A DNA stretch of 32,816 nt from Gammaproteobacteria bacterium (lineage in GTDB: Bacteria; Pseudomonadota; Gammaproteobacteria; SZUA-229). The position numbers were made by a program, and so were the translations under genes. Positions 25,402 through 32,816 of this stretch are shown one piece after another. The notes beneath the pieces are model-generated. The model was not told where the DNA came from. It was given only the letters and a program-made list of their open reading frames with translations, and made no database searches. Every line of letters begins with the position of its first letter. The first letter of the stretch is position 1. The stretch lies in NCBI GenBank assembly GCA_011051475.1, contig DRLE01000267.1, forward strand, positions 1-32,816, written 5' to 3'.

Positions 25402-25593
25402 TTTTTTTGAACCACAGAGGACACAGAGGTACACAGAGGAAAAGCTTTTTATTGTTTTTTCCTTCATTGCGAGCGCAGCGAAGCAATCTCGAAATGGTTG
25501 CTGCGGAGCGAGATTCATCGTTAGGTTCGTAAACGGTACATCCCTAAAAACAAAAACTCTGTGTACCTCTGTGTCCTCTGTGGTTCAAAAAAA
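25402..25593. repeat. MITE-like inverted-repeat element, copy B (37-bp perfect arms)
   Basis: Arms at 25402-25438 and 25557-25593 are perfect inverted repeats of 37 bases, built from TTTTTTTGAACC and three CACAGAGG-type units. The 118-base centre has GGAAAAGCTTTTT, the 28-nt module (25464-25491) also in copy A, and a decayed GGAGCGAGATTC. It sits between HPP and acs, both on minus. Confidence 0.92.
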
Positions 25594-25614
25594 TATATCA
25601 ACCAGACCCAGACC

Positions 25615-27579
25615 TCAGGCCTTACCCTGCAACTGCGCAATCACCGCCTCGTTCTCCAGCGTCGAGGTATCCGAGGTGATTTCCTCACCGGCGGCGATGG
25701 TGCGCAGCAGGCGGCGCATGATCTTGCCTGAGCGGGTTTTGGGCAGGCCTTCGGCAAAGCGGATGTCATCCGGCTTGGCGATGGGGCCGATCTGTTCGCC
25801 GACCCAGTCGCGAAGCTCCTTCGCCATTTTCTCTGCCGCTTCGCCGGTCGGACGTTCGCCCTTGCAGATAACAAAGGCAACAATGGCTTCGCCCTTGACC
25901 TCATGCGGGCGACCCACGACGGCGGCTTCGACCACGGCATCGTGTGCCACCAGCGCCGACTCGACTTCCATGGTACCGAGGCGGTGCCCGGAAACATTCA
26001 GCACATCATCGATACGGCCCATAATCCAGAAATAGCCATTCTCGTCGCGCCGCGCACTGTCGCCGGCGAGGTAGTACTTGCCGCCGAACTTGGGGTAATA
26101 GGTATCGGCATAACGCTGGTCATCGCCCCAGACGGTGCGCAGCATAGAGGGCCAGGGCTTTTTGATCACCAGATAGCCACCGGTATTGGCCTCGGTGATG
26201 GATTCGCCTTCCTCGTTGACCACGTCCGCCATCATGCCGGGCAGGGGCAGGGTGCAGGAGCCGGGCTTGGTCGCAGTGACGCCGGGAACCGGGCTGATCA
26301 CATGGGCGCCGGTTTCGGTCTGCCACCAGGTATCAACGATCGGACAGTTCTCCTTGCCGATCACCGTGTGATACCACATCCAGGCCTCCGGATTAATCGG
26401 TTCACCCACGGTGCCCAGCAGGCGCAGCGAGGACAGGTCATAGCTGTTGGGGAAATCATCGCCCAGTCTCATCAGGGCGCGGATGGCCGTCGGCGCCGTG
26501 TAGAAAATGGTCACCTTGTGTTCTTCCACCATTTTCCAGAAACGCCCGCCATCGGGAATGACCGGCGCGCCTTCATACATCACAATGGTGCTGGCGGCTG
26601 CCAGCGGGCCATAGGCGACATAGGTGTGGCCGGTGATCCAGCCGACATCGGCGGTACACCAGAATATGTCTTCATCGCGCAGGTCGAATACCCACAGATT
26701 GGTGGTAATGGCGTTAAGCAGATAGCCGGCACTGGCATGCTGGATGCCCTTGGGCTTGCCGGTTGAGCCGGAGGTATAGAGCAGAAACAGCGGGTGCTCG
26801 GCATTGACCCAGACCGGTTCACATTCGTTGCTCTGGCCGGCAATCGCGTCAGACCACCAGATATCACGGCCTTCCTGCATGGCGATATCATGGCCGGTGC
26901 GTTTCAGTACGATAACGTTCTTGATACAGTCACAACCACTGCTCAGTGCCTTGTCGGCCGCTTCCTTCAGCGGTACGATCTTGCCGCCGCGAGTGCCGCC
27001 ATCGGCGGTAATCAGCATCACCGCCTGCGCGTCTTCAATACGGTCACGCAGTGACTCGGCGGAAAAACCACCAAACACCACGGATTGAACCGCGCCGATA
27101 CGCGCGCAGGCCTGCATGGCAATCACCGCCTCGGGCACCATCGGCATATAGATCACCACGCGGTCACCTTCCCTGATGCCATGAGCCTTAAGAGCATTGG
27201 CAAATTCGCAGACTTCATCGTGCAGCTGCTGGTATGTCAGCTTGCGCACATCACCGCCTTCGCCTTCAAAGATAATCGCGGTTTTATCAGCGTGTTTTGC
27301 CAGATGGCGGTCGATGCAGTTATAGCTGACATTCATCTCACCATCGCTGAACCATTTAAAATGCGGTGCGTTGGATTCGTCCAGCGTTTGCGTGAACGGC
27401 TTCTGCCAGTCAATCAGTTCCCTGGCCAGGTCGGCCCAGAAACCCTCGTAGTCTTCTTCCGCGCGTTTATGCAGGGCGGCGAGGTCATCGGGCTTGATAC
27501 GAGCCCTGGCGGTAAATTCCGCACTGGGTTTGAACAGACGGTTTTCGATTAAAACAGAATTGATTTCAATGCCGGACAC
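25615..27579 (-). CDS. acs: Acetyl-CoA synthetase
   Basis: 654 residues, full family length. It activates acetate with ATP and CoA to acetyl-CoA. YTSGSTGKPKGIQH (P-loop, 268-281), WWQTETGAH, the YxxGD-like YLAGDSARRDENGYFWIMGRIDD, and TRSGKIMRRLLR with the regulatory lysine K619 are all present. The start is GTG 27579, with AGAGGA upstream. Lysine acetylation of such enzymes is common in proteobacteria (established knowledge); no acetyltransferase is in this window. The upstream region is crowded with repeats. Confidence 0.98.
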   Translation of the reverse strand: MSGIEINSVLIENRLFKPSAEFTARARIKPDDLAALHKRAEEDYEGFWADLARELIDWQKPFTQTLDESNAPHFKWFSDGEMNVSYNCIDRHLAKHADKTAIIFEGEGGDVRKLTYQQLHDEVCEFANALKAHGIREGDRVVIYMPMVPEAVIAMQACARIGAVQSVVFGGFSAESLRDRIEDAQAVMLITADGGTRGGKIVPLKEAADKALSSGCDCIKNVIVLKRTGHDIAMQEGRDIWWSDAIAGQSNECEPVWVNAEHPLFLLYTSGSTGKPKGIQHASAGYLLNAITTNLWVFDLRDEDIFWCTADVGWITGHTYVAYGPLAAASTIVMYEGAPVIPDGGRFWKMVEEHKVTIFYTAPTAIRALMRLGDDFPNSYDLSSLRLLGTVGEPINPEAWMWYHTVIGKENCPIVDTWWQTETGAHVISPVPGVTATKPGSCTLPLPGMMADVVNEEGESITEANTGGYLVIKKPWPSMLRTVWGDDQRYADTYYPKFGGKYYLAGDSARRDENGYFWIMGRIDDVLNVSGHRLGTMEVESALVAHDAVVEAAVVGRPHEVKGEAIVAFVICKGERPTGEAAEKMAKELRDWVGEQIGPIAKPDDIRFAEGLPKTRSGKIMRRLLRTIAAGEEITSDTSTLENEAVIAQLQGKA

Positions 27580-27663
27580 GGTGGAATTCCTCTTGTTTTT
27601 GGCTTTGTTATTAGGGGTTTAGCATACACTGTGTGGGGCGAAAGTTCTATTGCCGATGTGAGC

Positions 27664-27755
27664 GCCGGGGAAAGCGCTTTGGGTTCGCAAATAACGCAAA
27701 AGACGCGAAAAAAGCTAAAAGCAGTTCACCACAGAGACACAGAGGCCACAGAGTT
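27664..27755. repeat. Decayed CACAGAG-unit element, copy D
   Basis: CACCACAGAGACACAGAGG and CCACAGAG (about 27728-27752) match copies A-C; before it lies TTCGCAAATAACGCAAAAGA (27674-27693), a relative of the GCGCAAAA repeat. No full opposite arm was found. Confidence 0.6.
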
Positions 27756-27821
27756 ATAGTAATGTCGCCCTGAGTGGAACGCAGTAAAGTCGAAGGGGCT
27801 TATACTATTGTGTTTTCAGTA

Positions 27822-27892
27822 GTAGGCCGGCATAAGGAACGTTGCCGGCTTTTTTCATCCATTCGCCGGCAACGTTCCTTATGCCGGCCTAC
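27822..27892. repeat. 28-bp perfect palindrome
   Basis: Arms 27822-27849 and 27865-27892 are perfect complements (GTAGGCCGGCATAAG...), with a 15-base T-rich loop. It is a REP-type hairpin in a gene-free stretch. Confidence 0.9.
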
Positions 27893-27914
27893 GAATATAT
27901 TATGTCTGAGCCGG

Positions 27915-27943
27915 GGTGTTTTTTTGCGCCTTTCGCGGCTAAA
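27915..27943 (-). repeat. GCCGCGAA...GCGCAAAAAA repeat overlapping the gluQRS stop
   Basis: On minus, TTTAGCCGCGAA followed by a short spacer and GCGCAAAAAAA. The TAG inside it is the gluQRS stop codon. Confidence 0.7.
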
Positions 27944-28817
27944 CAATCATTTTCGATTTCTGCGGTACCCGGCCAATATCCCAGTGCGTTAGCGACCACA
28001 GCCATATATCCTCCAGGCTGCTGCCGGCAAGTTCGCTCGGCGGCTGCTGGCCAAGAAAATCCAGTGCCCTGATCAGTAATTTTTCTCTGTCTTTGATATC
28101 TACCCGGCTGGCACCTTCCGACTTGCTGATTTTATTGCCATGCGCATCCACCGCCAGTGGCAGGTGCGCATATTGCGGTGTCGGGTAGCCCAGTTTCTGT
28201 TGCAGATAGATCTGTCTTGCGGTGGAATCGAGCAGATCGGCGCCACGTACGATCTCGGTCACACCCTGCAGGGCATCATCGACCACCACCGCCAGCTGGT
28301 AGGCAAACAGGCCATCGCGACGTTTGATAATAAAGTCACCGCATTCACTGGCCAGTGCCTGCTGTTGCTCGCCCATAATAATGTCGTTAAAGCGGATCGT
28401 AACTGCCTCTGTACACAGACGCAGTGCATGTTCATTCTGTTCCGGCATTGATCGCTGGCGACAGGTGCCGGGATAAACGGCCAGGCCGGCCAGCTGCTTG
28501 CGTGAACAGGTGCAGGGAAAGACAAGTTTCTGTGACAGCAGGCTGTCTAGCGCCTGCTGGTAAAGCTCGGTGCGCTGTGATTGATAAAGTACATCGCCCT
28601 GCCACTCAAAGCCAAAGGCTTCCAGTGTTTTCAGTATATCCGTATCCGCGCCTTCCACCCTGCGCGTGGTATCCACATCCTCCATACGCAATAACCAGTC
28701 GCCGCTGTTCGCTTTAGCCTGCAGATAACTGCCGACCGCGGCCAGCAACGTACCGAAGTGGACAGGGCCGGTGGGTGAGGGGGCGAAGCGGCCGATGTAG
28801 GTGGATGGAATGTGCAT
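27939..28817 (-). CDS. gluQ: Glutamyl-Q tRNA(Asp) synthetase
   Basis: 292 residues. It attaches glutamate to queuosine in the anticodon of tRNA-Asp. GRFAPSPTGPVHFGTLLAA is the HIGH-type region, KISKSEGA the KMSKS-type motif; zinc ligands follow C102-X-C104, Y115 and C119 (PCTCSRK, YPGTC). It lacks an anticodon-binding domain, as the family does. In many gammaproteobacteria it directly follows dksA; here the two are about 1.6 kb apart with other sequence between. The last residues IV precede a TAG that lies in a repeat. Confidence 0.96.
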   Translation of the reverse strand: MHIPSTYIGRFAPSPTGPVHFGTLLAAVGSYLQAKANSGDWLLRMEDVDTTRRVEGADTDILKTLEAFGFEWQGDVLYQSQRTELYQQALDSLLSQKLVFPCTCSRKQLAGLAVYPGTCRQRSMPEQNEHALRLCTEAVTIRFNDIIMGEQQQALASECGDFIIKRRDGLFAYQLAVVVDDALQGVTEIVRGADLLDSTARQIYLQQKLGYPTPQYAHLPLAVDAHGNKISKSEGASRVDIKDREKLLIRALDFLGQQPPSELAGSSLEDIWLWSLTHWDIGRVPQKSKMIV

Positions 28818-28828
28818 TATGCGGTTAT

Positions 28829-28867
28829 TTTAGCCGCGAAGAACGCGAAGTGCGCAAAAAAAAGCAC
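28829..28867 (+). repeat. GCCGCGAA...GCGCAAAAAA repeat upstream of gluQRS
   Basis: TTTAGCCGCGAA then GAACGCGAAGT and GCGCAAAAAAAA. It is inverted with respect to the copy at 27915-27943 and so brackets gluQRS. Confidence 0.7.
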
Positions 28868-28870
28868 TTG

Positions 28871-28899
28871 AAAAAAAGAGCCTGATCAAGTCAGGCTCT
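28871..28899 (-). terminator. Rho-independent terminator for the PEP-CTERM gene
   Basis: On minus: stem AGAGCCTGA-CTTGA-TCAGGCTCT followed by TTTTTT, 26 bases after the PEP-CTERM stop. Confidence 0.9.
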
Positions 28900-28924
28900 G
28901 TTGGTTGGTAATACGTGTAACCGT

Positions 28925-29779
28925 TCAGCAGGTTGCGCAGTTTTTCCGCCTTTTCTGAATACCAACCAGTCCGACCAGACCTGATGCAAACAACCACAGT
29001 GAGGCAGGCAAGGGCACGGCAGAAACATTACTTGTATAGCCGGGGTCAAGATTGAAGCCATTGAAGGAAAGGCTGGCGCTGATGGCGGCATCAGCGCTGG
29101 CCTGATTTGTTGTGTACCAGAACTCAAAGGTGTAGGGAGTGTTGAGCAATACGCTGATACTGCTGGTTGTCAGATTGGGTGCAACACTGATGTTATCGCC
29201 ACCAGGCGCGGAATTGTAGCTTTCCTGCTGAAAGTAATAACTACCTCCACGACAGTTATAGGAACAGACATCAGTTGGCTGATACAGGCTCATGCCGCCA
29301 CCAATGGCAATGCTGTAACTGGGGGTGGTGCTTGGTGTTCCCAGTTTGGCGTTCACCAGGGTTGTCACTAGCGTGCTGCTGCGGGTGAAATTGGCGCTAA
29401 CATTGATCCAGCCAGTATCCGTTCCGTTGATTGACGAGAAGATGACATCTTCCATGATGATGCGCCCCGTGACTTCAGGTATTTCGTAGGAGCCGAAAAA
29501 CCAGGCATCCGGGTTGTGCACGACTTCGATATAATTCTGGATGGTATTGCCGCTGGCGCTGGCCTCACCATAAATCTTTACATCGCCGCGACTGACCGTA
29601 TAAGCTGCGGCAGTGGCTCCTGCATTACCCGTATTATAATCAAAAACGGGTCCTGAGCCGACCTGGCCGACGCCAGCGCTGTAAATCGTTGCGGCATTAA
29701 CCGTGCCGGCAAGCAGGAGCATGGCCAGAGCGCTTGTTCCGGTGATCCTGGCAGAGAGTGATAAGTGTTTTCTGTTCAT
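28925..29779 (-). CDS. PEP-CTERM (VPLPA-type) exported protein
   Basis: 284 residues. A signal peptide (about 1-29) ends at VNAA. The C-terminus VPLPASLWLFASGLVGLVGI followed by KRRK is a VPLPA variant of the PEP-CTERM sorting signal: motif, helix, basic tail. Such proteins are processed by exosortase and often belong to extracellular polysaccharide/biofilm systems. The middle is Ser/Thr/Gly-rich with no named domain; two cysteines lie in CSYNC. After the basic tail is a short CATC. A strong TAAGGAG ribosome site precedes ATG 29779. No exosortase gene is in this window. Confidence 0.88.
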   Translation of the reverse strand: MNRKHLSLSARITGTSALAMLLLAGTVNAATIYSAGVGQVGSGPVFDYNTGNAGATAAAYTVSRGDVKIYGEASASGNTIQNYIEVVHNPDAWFFGSYEIPEVTGRIIMEDVIFSSINGTDTGWINVSANFTRSSTLVTTLVNAKLGTPSTTPSYSIAIGGGMSLYQPTDVCSYNCRGGSYYFQQESYNSAPGGDNISVAPNLTTSSISVLLNTPYTFEFWYTTNQASADAAISASLSFNGFNLDPGYTSNVSAVPLPASLWLFASGLVGLVGIQKRRKNCATC

Positions 29780-29924
29780 GAGCTTATCTCCTTATAAATC
29801 GGGGCAATGTAGCATTGCTTACATCGGTGCCAGCTGATTTGGTACATAGCTTCGGTTGTGTCGAAGCCAAATGTGTGACGTTCTAGCACGGAGTTAAGTA
29901 TGGTGTATTGGAGTCCGGTATTCT

Positions 29925-29942
29925 ATCCCATATTTATGGGAT
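29925..29942. promoter_or_regulatory. 18-bp palindrome upstream of the PEP-CTERM gene
   Basis: ATCCCATATTTATGGGAT is an 8-bp perfect dyad with a 2-base centre, about 150 bases upstream of the gene. It could be an operator; no regulator is known for it. Confidence 0.35.
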
Positions 29943-30015
29943 GCAGATTCAATGTGTCGGATGGTATGCCCGGTTAATGAATAACCACCTTTAACAGCGC
30001 AAGACAGACTGGGCG

Positions 30016-30118
30016 GTAAACAGAAAATATATCATTCTCCTGATCGAGGACGATGACATTACCCGCCAGCGCTGCCATGGCACACCAGTTGCTCAAGCGT
30101 TCTCACATTGAATCGTAG
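30016..30118 (+). pseudogene. Broken response-regulator receiver fragment
   Basis: Frame one gives VNRKYIILLIEDDDIT, the N-terminal strand and acidic cluster of receiver domains. From about 30056 a second frame continues AAMAHQLLKRSHIES, typical of the next helix in Rcp-like receivers, then meets TAG. No start codon is seen and the rest is missing; a REP-like sequence begins at the break. This is a remnant, not a gene. Confidence 0.45.
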
Positions 30119-30157
30119 GGATGGAAAAAGATCTCGCTCCTACAATGTTTTTTCGCT
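30116..30157. repeat. REP-like sequence with CTCGCTCCTACAA
   Basis: TAGGGATGG...CTCGCTCCTACAA resembles the core of copy C (reverse TTGTAGGAGCGG) and abuts the broken receiver fragment. Confidence 0.45.
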
Positions 30158-30260
30158 TTAGCCAGGATTGGCAGGATGATTAACTTTTGTGAGTGCTATT
30201 CCAGTATGAAGTGGCATAAGACCTCTTCGGCTACGCACAGAGTGACAAACTAAAAATATT

Positions 30261-30339
30261 TGCGTTTATTCGCGTTCATTTGCGGAAAAAAAAACCGGCT
30301 TTTGCTTTTTTTTTTGCGCCTTTCGCTTTCTTCGCGGCC
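30261..30339. repeat. GCGCAAAA-type repeat cluster before dksA end
   Basis: TTTGCGTTTATTCGCGTTC (30259 onwards) and TTTTGCGCCTTTCGCTTTC...TTCGCGGCC (30303-30339) are relatives of the repeats that bracket gluQRS. Confidence 0.6.
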
Positions 30340-30345
30340 AGAAAC

Positions 30346-30374
30346 AAAAAAGCCGGCAGAAACGACCGGCTTTT
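30346..30374 (-). terminator. Terminator after dksA
   Basis: On minus: AAAAGCCGG, nine-base loop, CCGGCTTTTTT, about 25 bases after the dksA stop. The other strand also ends in TTTT. Confidence 0.88.
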
Positions 30375-30397
30375 CGTTAAACACAACAGCGCAAAAG

Positions 30398-30832
30398 TTA
30401 CTTCCCGCGCGTCTGCTTCTCCTTGATTTCATCCAGGCTCTTGCAGTCGATGCACTGTGTTGCGGTAGGACGTGCCTCCATGCGGCGCAGGCCGATTTCG
30501 ACGCCGCAGGTTTCGCAGTAGCCGTACTCGCCGGTGTTCATCAGGGCGAGAGTATCGTCGATTTTCTTGATGAGTTTGCGTTCGCGGTCGCGGGTGCGCA
30601 GTTCGAGGCTGAATTCTTCTTCCTGGGTAGCGCGGTCAGCGGGGTCGGGAAAGTTGGCGGCTTCGTCTTTCATGTGGTCCACGGTGCGGTCGACTTCCGA
30701 CATCAGCTCCATTTTCCAGGCATTGAGGATTTCCCTGAAGTGCTTGAGCTGCGCTTCATTCATGTATTCTTCACCTTTTTTCTCTTTATAAGGCTTAAAG
30801 GTGTGGTTTGTAATTGGCGCTGTATTTGCCAT
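30398..30832 (-). CDS. dksA: RNA polymerase-binding transcription factor DksA
   Basis: 144 residues; E. coli DksA has 151. It enters the polymerase secondary channel and, with ppGpp, controls rRNA and amino-acid promoters. YMNEAQLKHFREIL, DEAANFPDPADRATQEEEFSLELRTRDRERKLIKKI and the zinc finger YCETCGVEIGLRRMEARPTATQCIDC are nearly as in E. coli, including the coiled-coil tip DPADRATQ. ATG 30832 has GGAG six bases upstream. The initiator tRNA promoter in this window has the G/C-rich discriminator such regulation acts on. Confidence 0.98.
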   Translation of the reverse strand: MANTAPITNHTFKPYKEKKGEEYMNEAQLKHFREILNAWKMELMSEVDRTVDHMKDEAANFPDPADRATQEEEFSLELRTRDRERKLIKKIDDTLALMNTGEYGYCETCGVEIGLRRMEARPTATQCIDCKSLDEIKEKQTRGK

Positions 30833-31047
30833 CTAGAACTCCAGTGTTTCTTGGTGTGTATTTTCTGGATTAAATAAAATCAATAACTTAGGTGTATCTT
30901 TTTCGGTATAAATTTTTGCGAGCGACTATTTACCATAAATTTGCGGCCTATTGCAAATAAAGTGGCTGAATGGCGCCGCCCGATATGCCATTAAATTCAA
31001 TGCCTGTTCTGTCATTATCGCACCAATGTTCGGGGCGAAAACAGTAA

Positions 31048-32816
31048 TTATAGCGGGTTTTTCTGGCTCTGCCCGTTGCCGCTCTGATCGTTGACAAACA
31101 GACGAAACAGCAGGGGGATGGCGAACAGGGTGAGCAGGCTGGAAAACGCCAGCCCCCAGACGATGGCGGTAGCCACCGGTCCCCAGATCAGGGATTTGCC
31201 GCCCAGGCCCAGGGCCAGTGAAGACAGGCCGGCAATGGTGGTCAGGGTGGTGATCAGTATCGGAATAATACGTCGGCGCGCCGCGTATATAGTGGCGTGG
31301 GTGATTTTCATGCCCCGGCGCAGGCGCTCGTTGGCAGCGGAAATCAGCACGATGGCGGCATTAACCGCGATACCGGCCAGGGCCACTACGCCATAAAGCG
31401 TGTACAGGCTGAGCGGGTTGCCGGTAATCAGCAGGCCCAGGGTAACACCGGTAAATGCCATGGGAATGGTGGAGATAATAATCAAGGGCTGGAAATAGCT
31501 TTTGAACTGCGTGCCGAGGATGGCGTAGATCAGCAGTGTGCCGAACAGCAGCAGGGTGAGCATGGAATTCATGCTTTCCTTGATGTCGTCCAGCTCGCCG
31601 CTGAAGTCGAGATCGTTATCGGGGAAGCGGTGGGCAATGGCATGCCAGCGCTGCTGGATCAGTTCATTGGCCTCGACCGTGTTCATGACGCTCTTGTCGA
31701 GATCGGCTTCGATAGTAATGGCGCGACGGTAGTTATAGTGGCGGATATTGCCCGGCCCGGTATCCCGGCTGTCATCAAGGAAAAAGGACAGTGGCCGGCT
31801 GCTGCCGTCGGGCAGGCTGATCTGGGTATAGAGCAGGCTTTCAATGGTGTGCAGGTCACGCGGTTCGGCACGTACGCGAATGTCCAGGGTTTCGCCCTGG
31901 TGCTGCATGGAAGCGACGACCTCACCGTCGACCAGCAGGCGCAGGTTGCGGGCGATCAGGGCAGGACTGATACCGCTCTGCTGAATGGCATAGCTGTCGA
32001 ATACCAGGTTCAGCTCATTGCGGCCTTTGGAGGCATCATCGGAAATGTCCTTGATGGCCGGGATACTGTGCAGAATGCCTTTCAGGGCATCGGCCGCCTG
32101 CTGCAGCTGTTCAAGTTTGTCACCGCGTATCTTGACACTGACCGGTTTTTCTACCGGCGGGCCGCCGGCGAGACGGAAGAAGGAAATGTTCAGCGGTCCG
32201 GGGTAGTCGCTGACCGCGCTGCGGATTGCGTTGAGCACCGTGTCAACATGGCGGAAGCGGTTGTCGTCATCGGGCTTCAGGCTGACCATGATCTGCCCGT
32301 ACTGGTTGCCGAAGAACGGCTCCTTCTCGGTAAACATCTGGCCGGCATAACTGACCAGGGCGCGGGTTTCGTCCTTGTGCAGGATGCTGCGGGCTATGGA
32401 CTCGATTTCGACCGTGGTTTTCAGGGTCTGCTGCAGCGGCGTGCCCGGCGGCATTTCCACATTGATATAGAACTTGCGGATCGGGTCGCTGGCAAAAAAG
32501 TTAAACTCGACCATCTGCGCCGCAATGGCGCCGACTGCCAGAATAAAGGGCAGCACAATAACCACCATGGCGCGTAGCGGATAGCGCATGACCCTGATCA
32601 GGGCGCGCACATAGGCAATCTGCAGTTTGTGGGTATAGCGATGGCGCCACTGCTGGATTTTCGAGGGCTGATTGAAATCGGTTTTCGAGGCGATAACGTG
32701 CGCCGGCAGCATCCAGTAGGCTTCTACCAGGCTGATGGCCAGGGCAATGGAGACCACCAGCGGCACCACCATCATAAACTTGCCCATAATGCCGGGCATC
32801 AGCACCAGCGGCAGGA
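31048..32816 (-). CDS. RND efflux permease, C-terminal half (5' end outside window)
   Basis: 588 codons run from the window edge to the stop at 31048, with no start in the window. LVLMPGIMGKFM begins in a mid-protein region of AcrB/CzcA-type proteins. A periplasmic porter half follows, then GTLLIYAILGTQFKSYFQPLIIISTIPMAFTG and YGVVALAGIAVNAAIVLI, with helices ending in SLIWGPVATAIVWGLAFSSLLTLFAIPLL. These are the family's late helices. It would use proton motive force, with a membrane fusion partner presumably upstream of the window. Substrates are unknown. No terminator was clear after the stop. Confidence 0.93.
   Translation of the reverse strand, partial: LPLVLMPGIMGKFMMVVPLVVSIALAISLVEAYWMLPAHVIASKTDFNQPSKIQQWRHRYTHKLQIAYVRALIRVMRYPLRAMVVIVLPFILAVGAIAAQMVEFNFFASDPIRKFYINVEMPPGTPLQQTLKTTVEIESIARSILHKDETRALVSYAGQMFTEKEPFFGNQYGQIMVSLKPDDDNRFRHVDTVLNAIRSAVSDYPGPLNISFFRLAGGPPVEKPVSVKIRGDKLEQLQQAADALKGILHSIPAIKDISDDASKGRNELNLVFDSYAIQQSGISPALIARNLRLLVDGEVVASMQHQGETLDIRVRAEPRDLHTIESLLYTQISLPDGSSRPLSFFLDDSRDTGPGNIRHYNYRRAITIEADLDKSVMNTVEANELIQQRWHAIAHRFPDNDLDFSGELDDIKESMNSMLTLLLFGTLLIYAILGTQFKSYFQPLIIISTIPMAFTGVTLGLLITGNPLSLYTLYGVVALAGIAVNAAIVLISAANERLRRGMKITHATIYAARRRIIPILITTLTTIAGLSSLALGLGGKSLIWGPVATAIVWGLAFSSLLTLFAIPLLFRLFVNDQSGNGQSQKNPL

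Larger units (their letters stand above)
27580..27938. other. Repeat-rich intergenic region between acs and gluQRS
   Basis: About 360 bases without a gene. From left: acs leader, a decayed CGCAAAA...CGCGAAAAAAGC tract, a CACAGAGAC unit tract, CCTGAGTGGAACGCAG at about 27769, the 28-bp palindrome, then the gluQRS-end repeat. The acs promoter must lie here; I saw only a weak TATGCT. Confidence 0.6.

Noticed and set aside
19232..25593. CRISPR array
   Set aside because: The repeated CACAGAGG units have no regular spacers and form inverted, not direct, arrays; no cas genes are present.
27774..28072. Small open frames across the acs-gluQRS gap
   Set aside because: They run through palindromic repeats and have no ribosome sites or recognisable domains.
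29827..29848. Possible sigma-54 promoter for the PEP-CTERM gene (minus strand TGGCAC...AAGC)
   Set aside because: The GG-GC spacing is off by one base and the -12 element lacks TTGC, so it does not meet the strict sigma-54 pattern.

Overview
The window is bacterial and almost certainly from a gammaproteobacterium. The block initiator tRNA - rimP - nusA - infB - rbfA - truB - rpsO - pnp has the Escherichia coli order, DksA and GluQRS are close to the E. coli proteins, and a Rof-like Rho-binding protein is present. A VPLPA-type PEP-CTERM protein, a TatT-type TRAP transporter, a large multiheme cytochrome and a hemerythrin/DUF2249 pair point to an environmental respiratory lineage, possibly Chromatiales-like. 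That placement is inference.

Layout. (1) 1-2684, minus: the N-terminal 894 residues of a very large cytochrome c with two beta-sandwich modules and seven CXXCH sites; its 3' end lies outside the window. (2) 3204-5247, plus: hemerythrin, DUF2249 protein and a heme-copper-oxidase-like membrane protein, with an FNR/DNR-like box upstream. (3) 5272-14506, plus: a strong promoter, the initiator tRNA, an attenuator-like terminator and the translation/transcription/RNA-decay cluster, closed by a terminator after pnp. (4) 14655-19222, plus: a SPOR-like lipoprotein, then a TRAP uptake operon (TatT lipoprotein, DctP, DctQ, DctM). (5) 19420-21155: AMMECR1- and Memo-family genes on minus, with a Rof-like gene diverging. 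(6) 21372-27579, minus: HAD-IIA phosphatase, SulP transporter, YggU, HPP membrane protein and acetyl-CoA synthetase. (7) 27939-30832, minus: gluQRS, a PEP-CTERM protein and dksA; the common dksA-gluQRS neighbourhood is split by the PEP-CTERM gene and a broken response-regulator fragment. (8) 31048-32816, minus: the C-terminal half of an RND efflux permease, cut by the window edge.

The intergenic spaces of the right half hold the most unusual signal. Short elements built from CACAGAGG-like units form long inverted repeats, one with a perfect 37-bp arm pair, and enclose other small repeat modules. One inner 28-nt module recurs 27/28 identical in two elements. A second repeat type (GCCGCGAA...GCGCAAAAAA) brackets gluQRS in inverted orientation and supplies its stop codon. 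A 28-bp perfect palindrome and a hairpin element between truB and rpsO add to this. I saw no CRISPR array, prophage, transposase gene or rRNA. No single new defence or biosynthetic system is evident. The best leads are the repeat family, the cytochrome architecture and the NO/O2-type diiron cluster.
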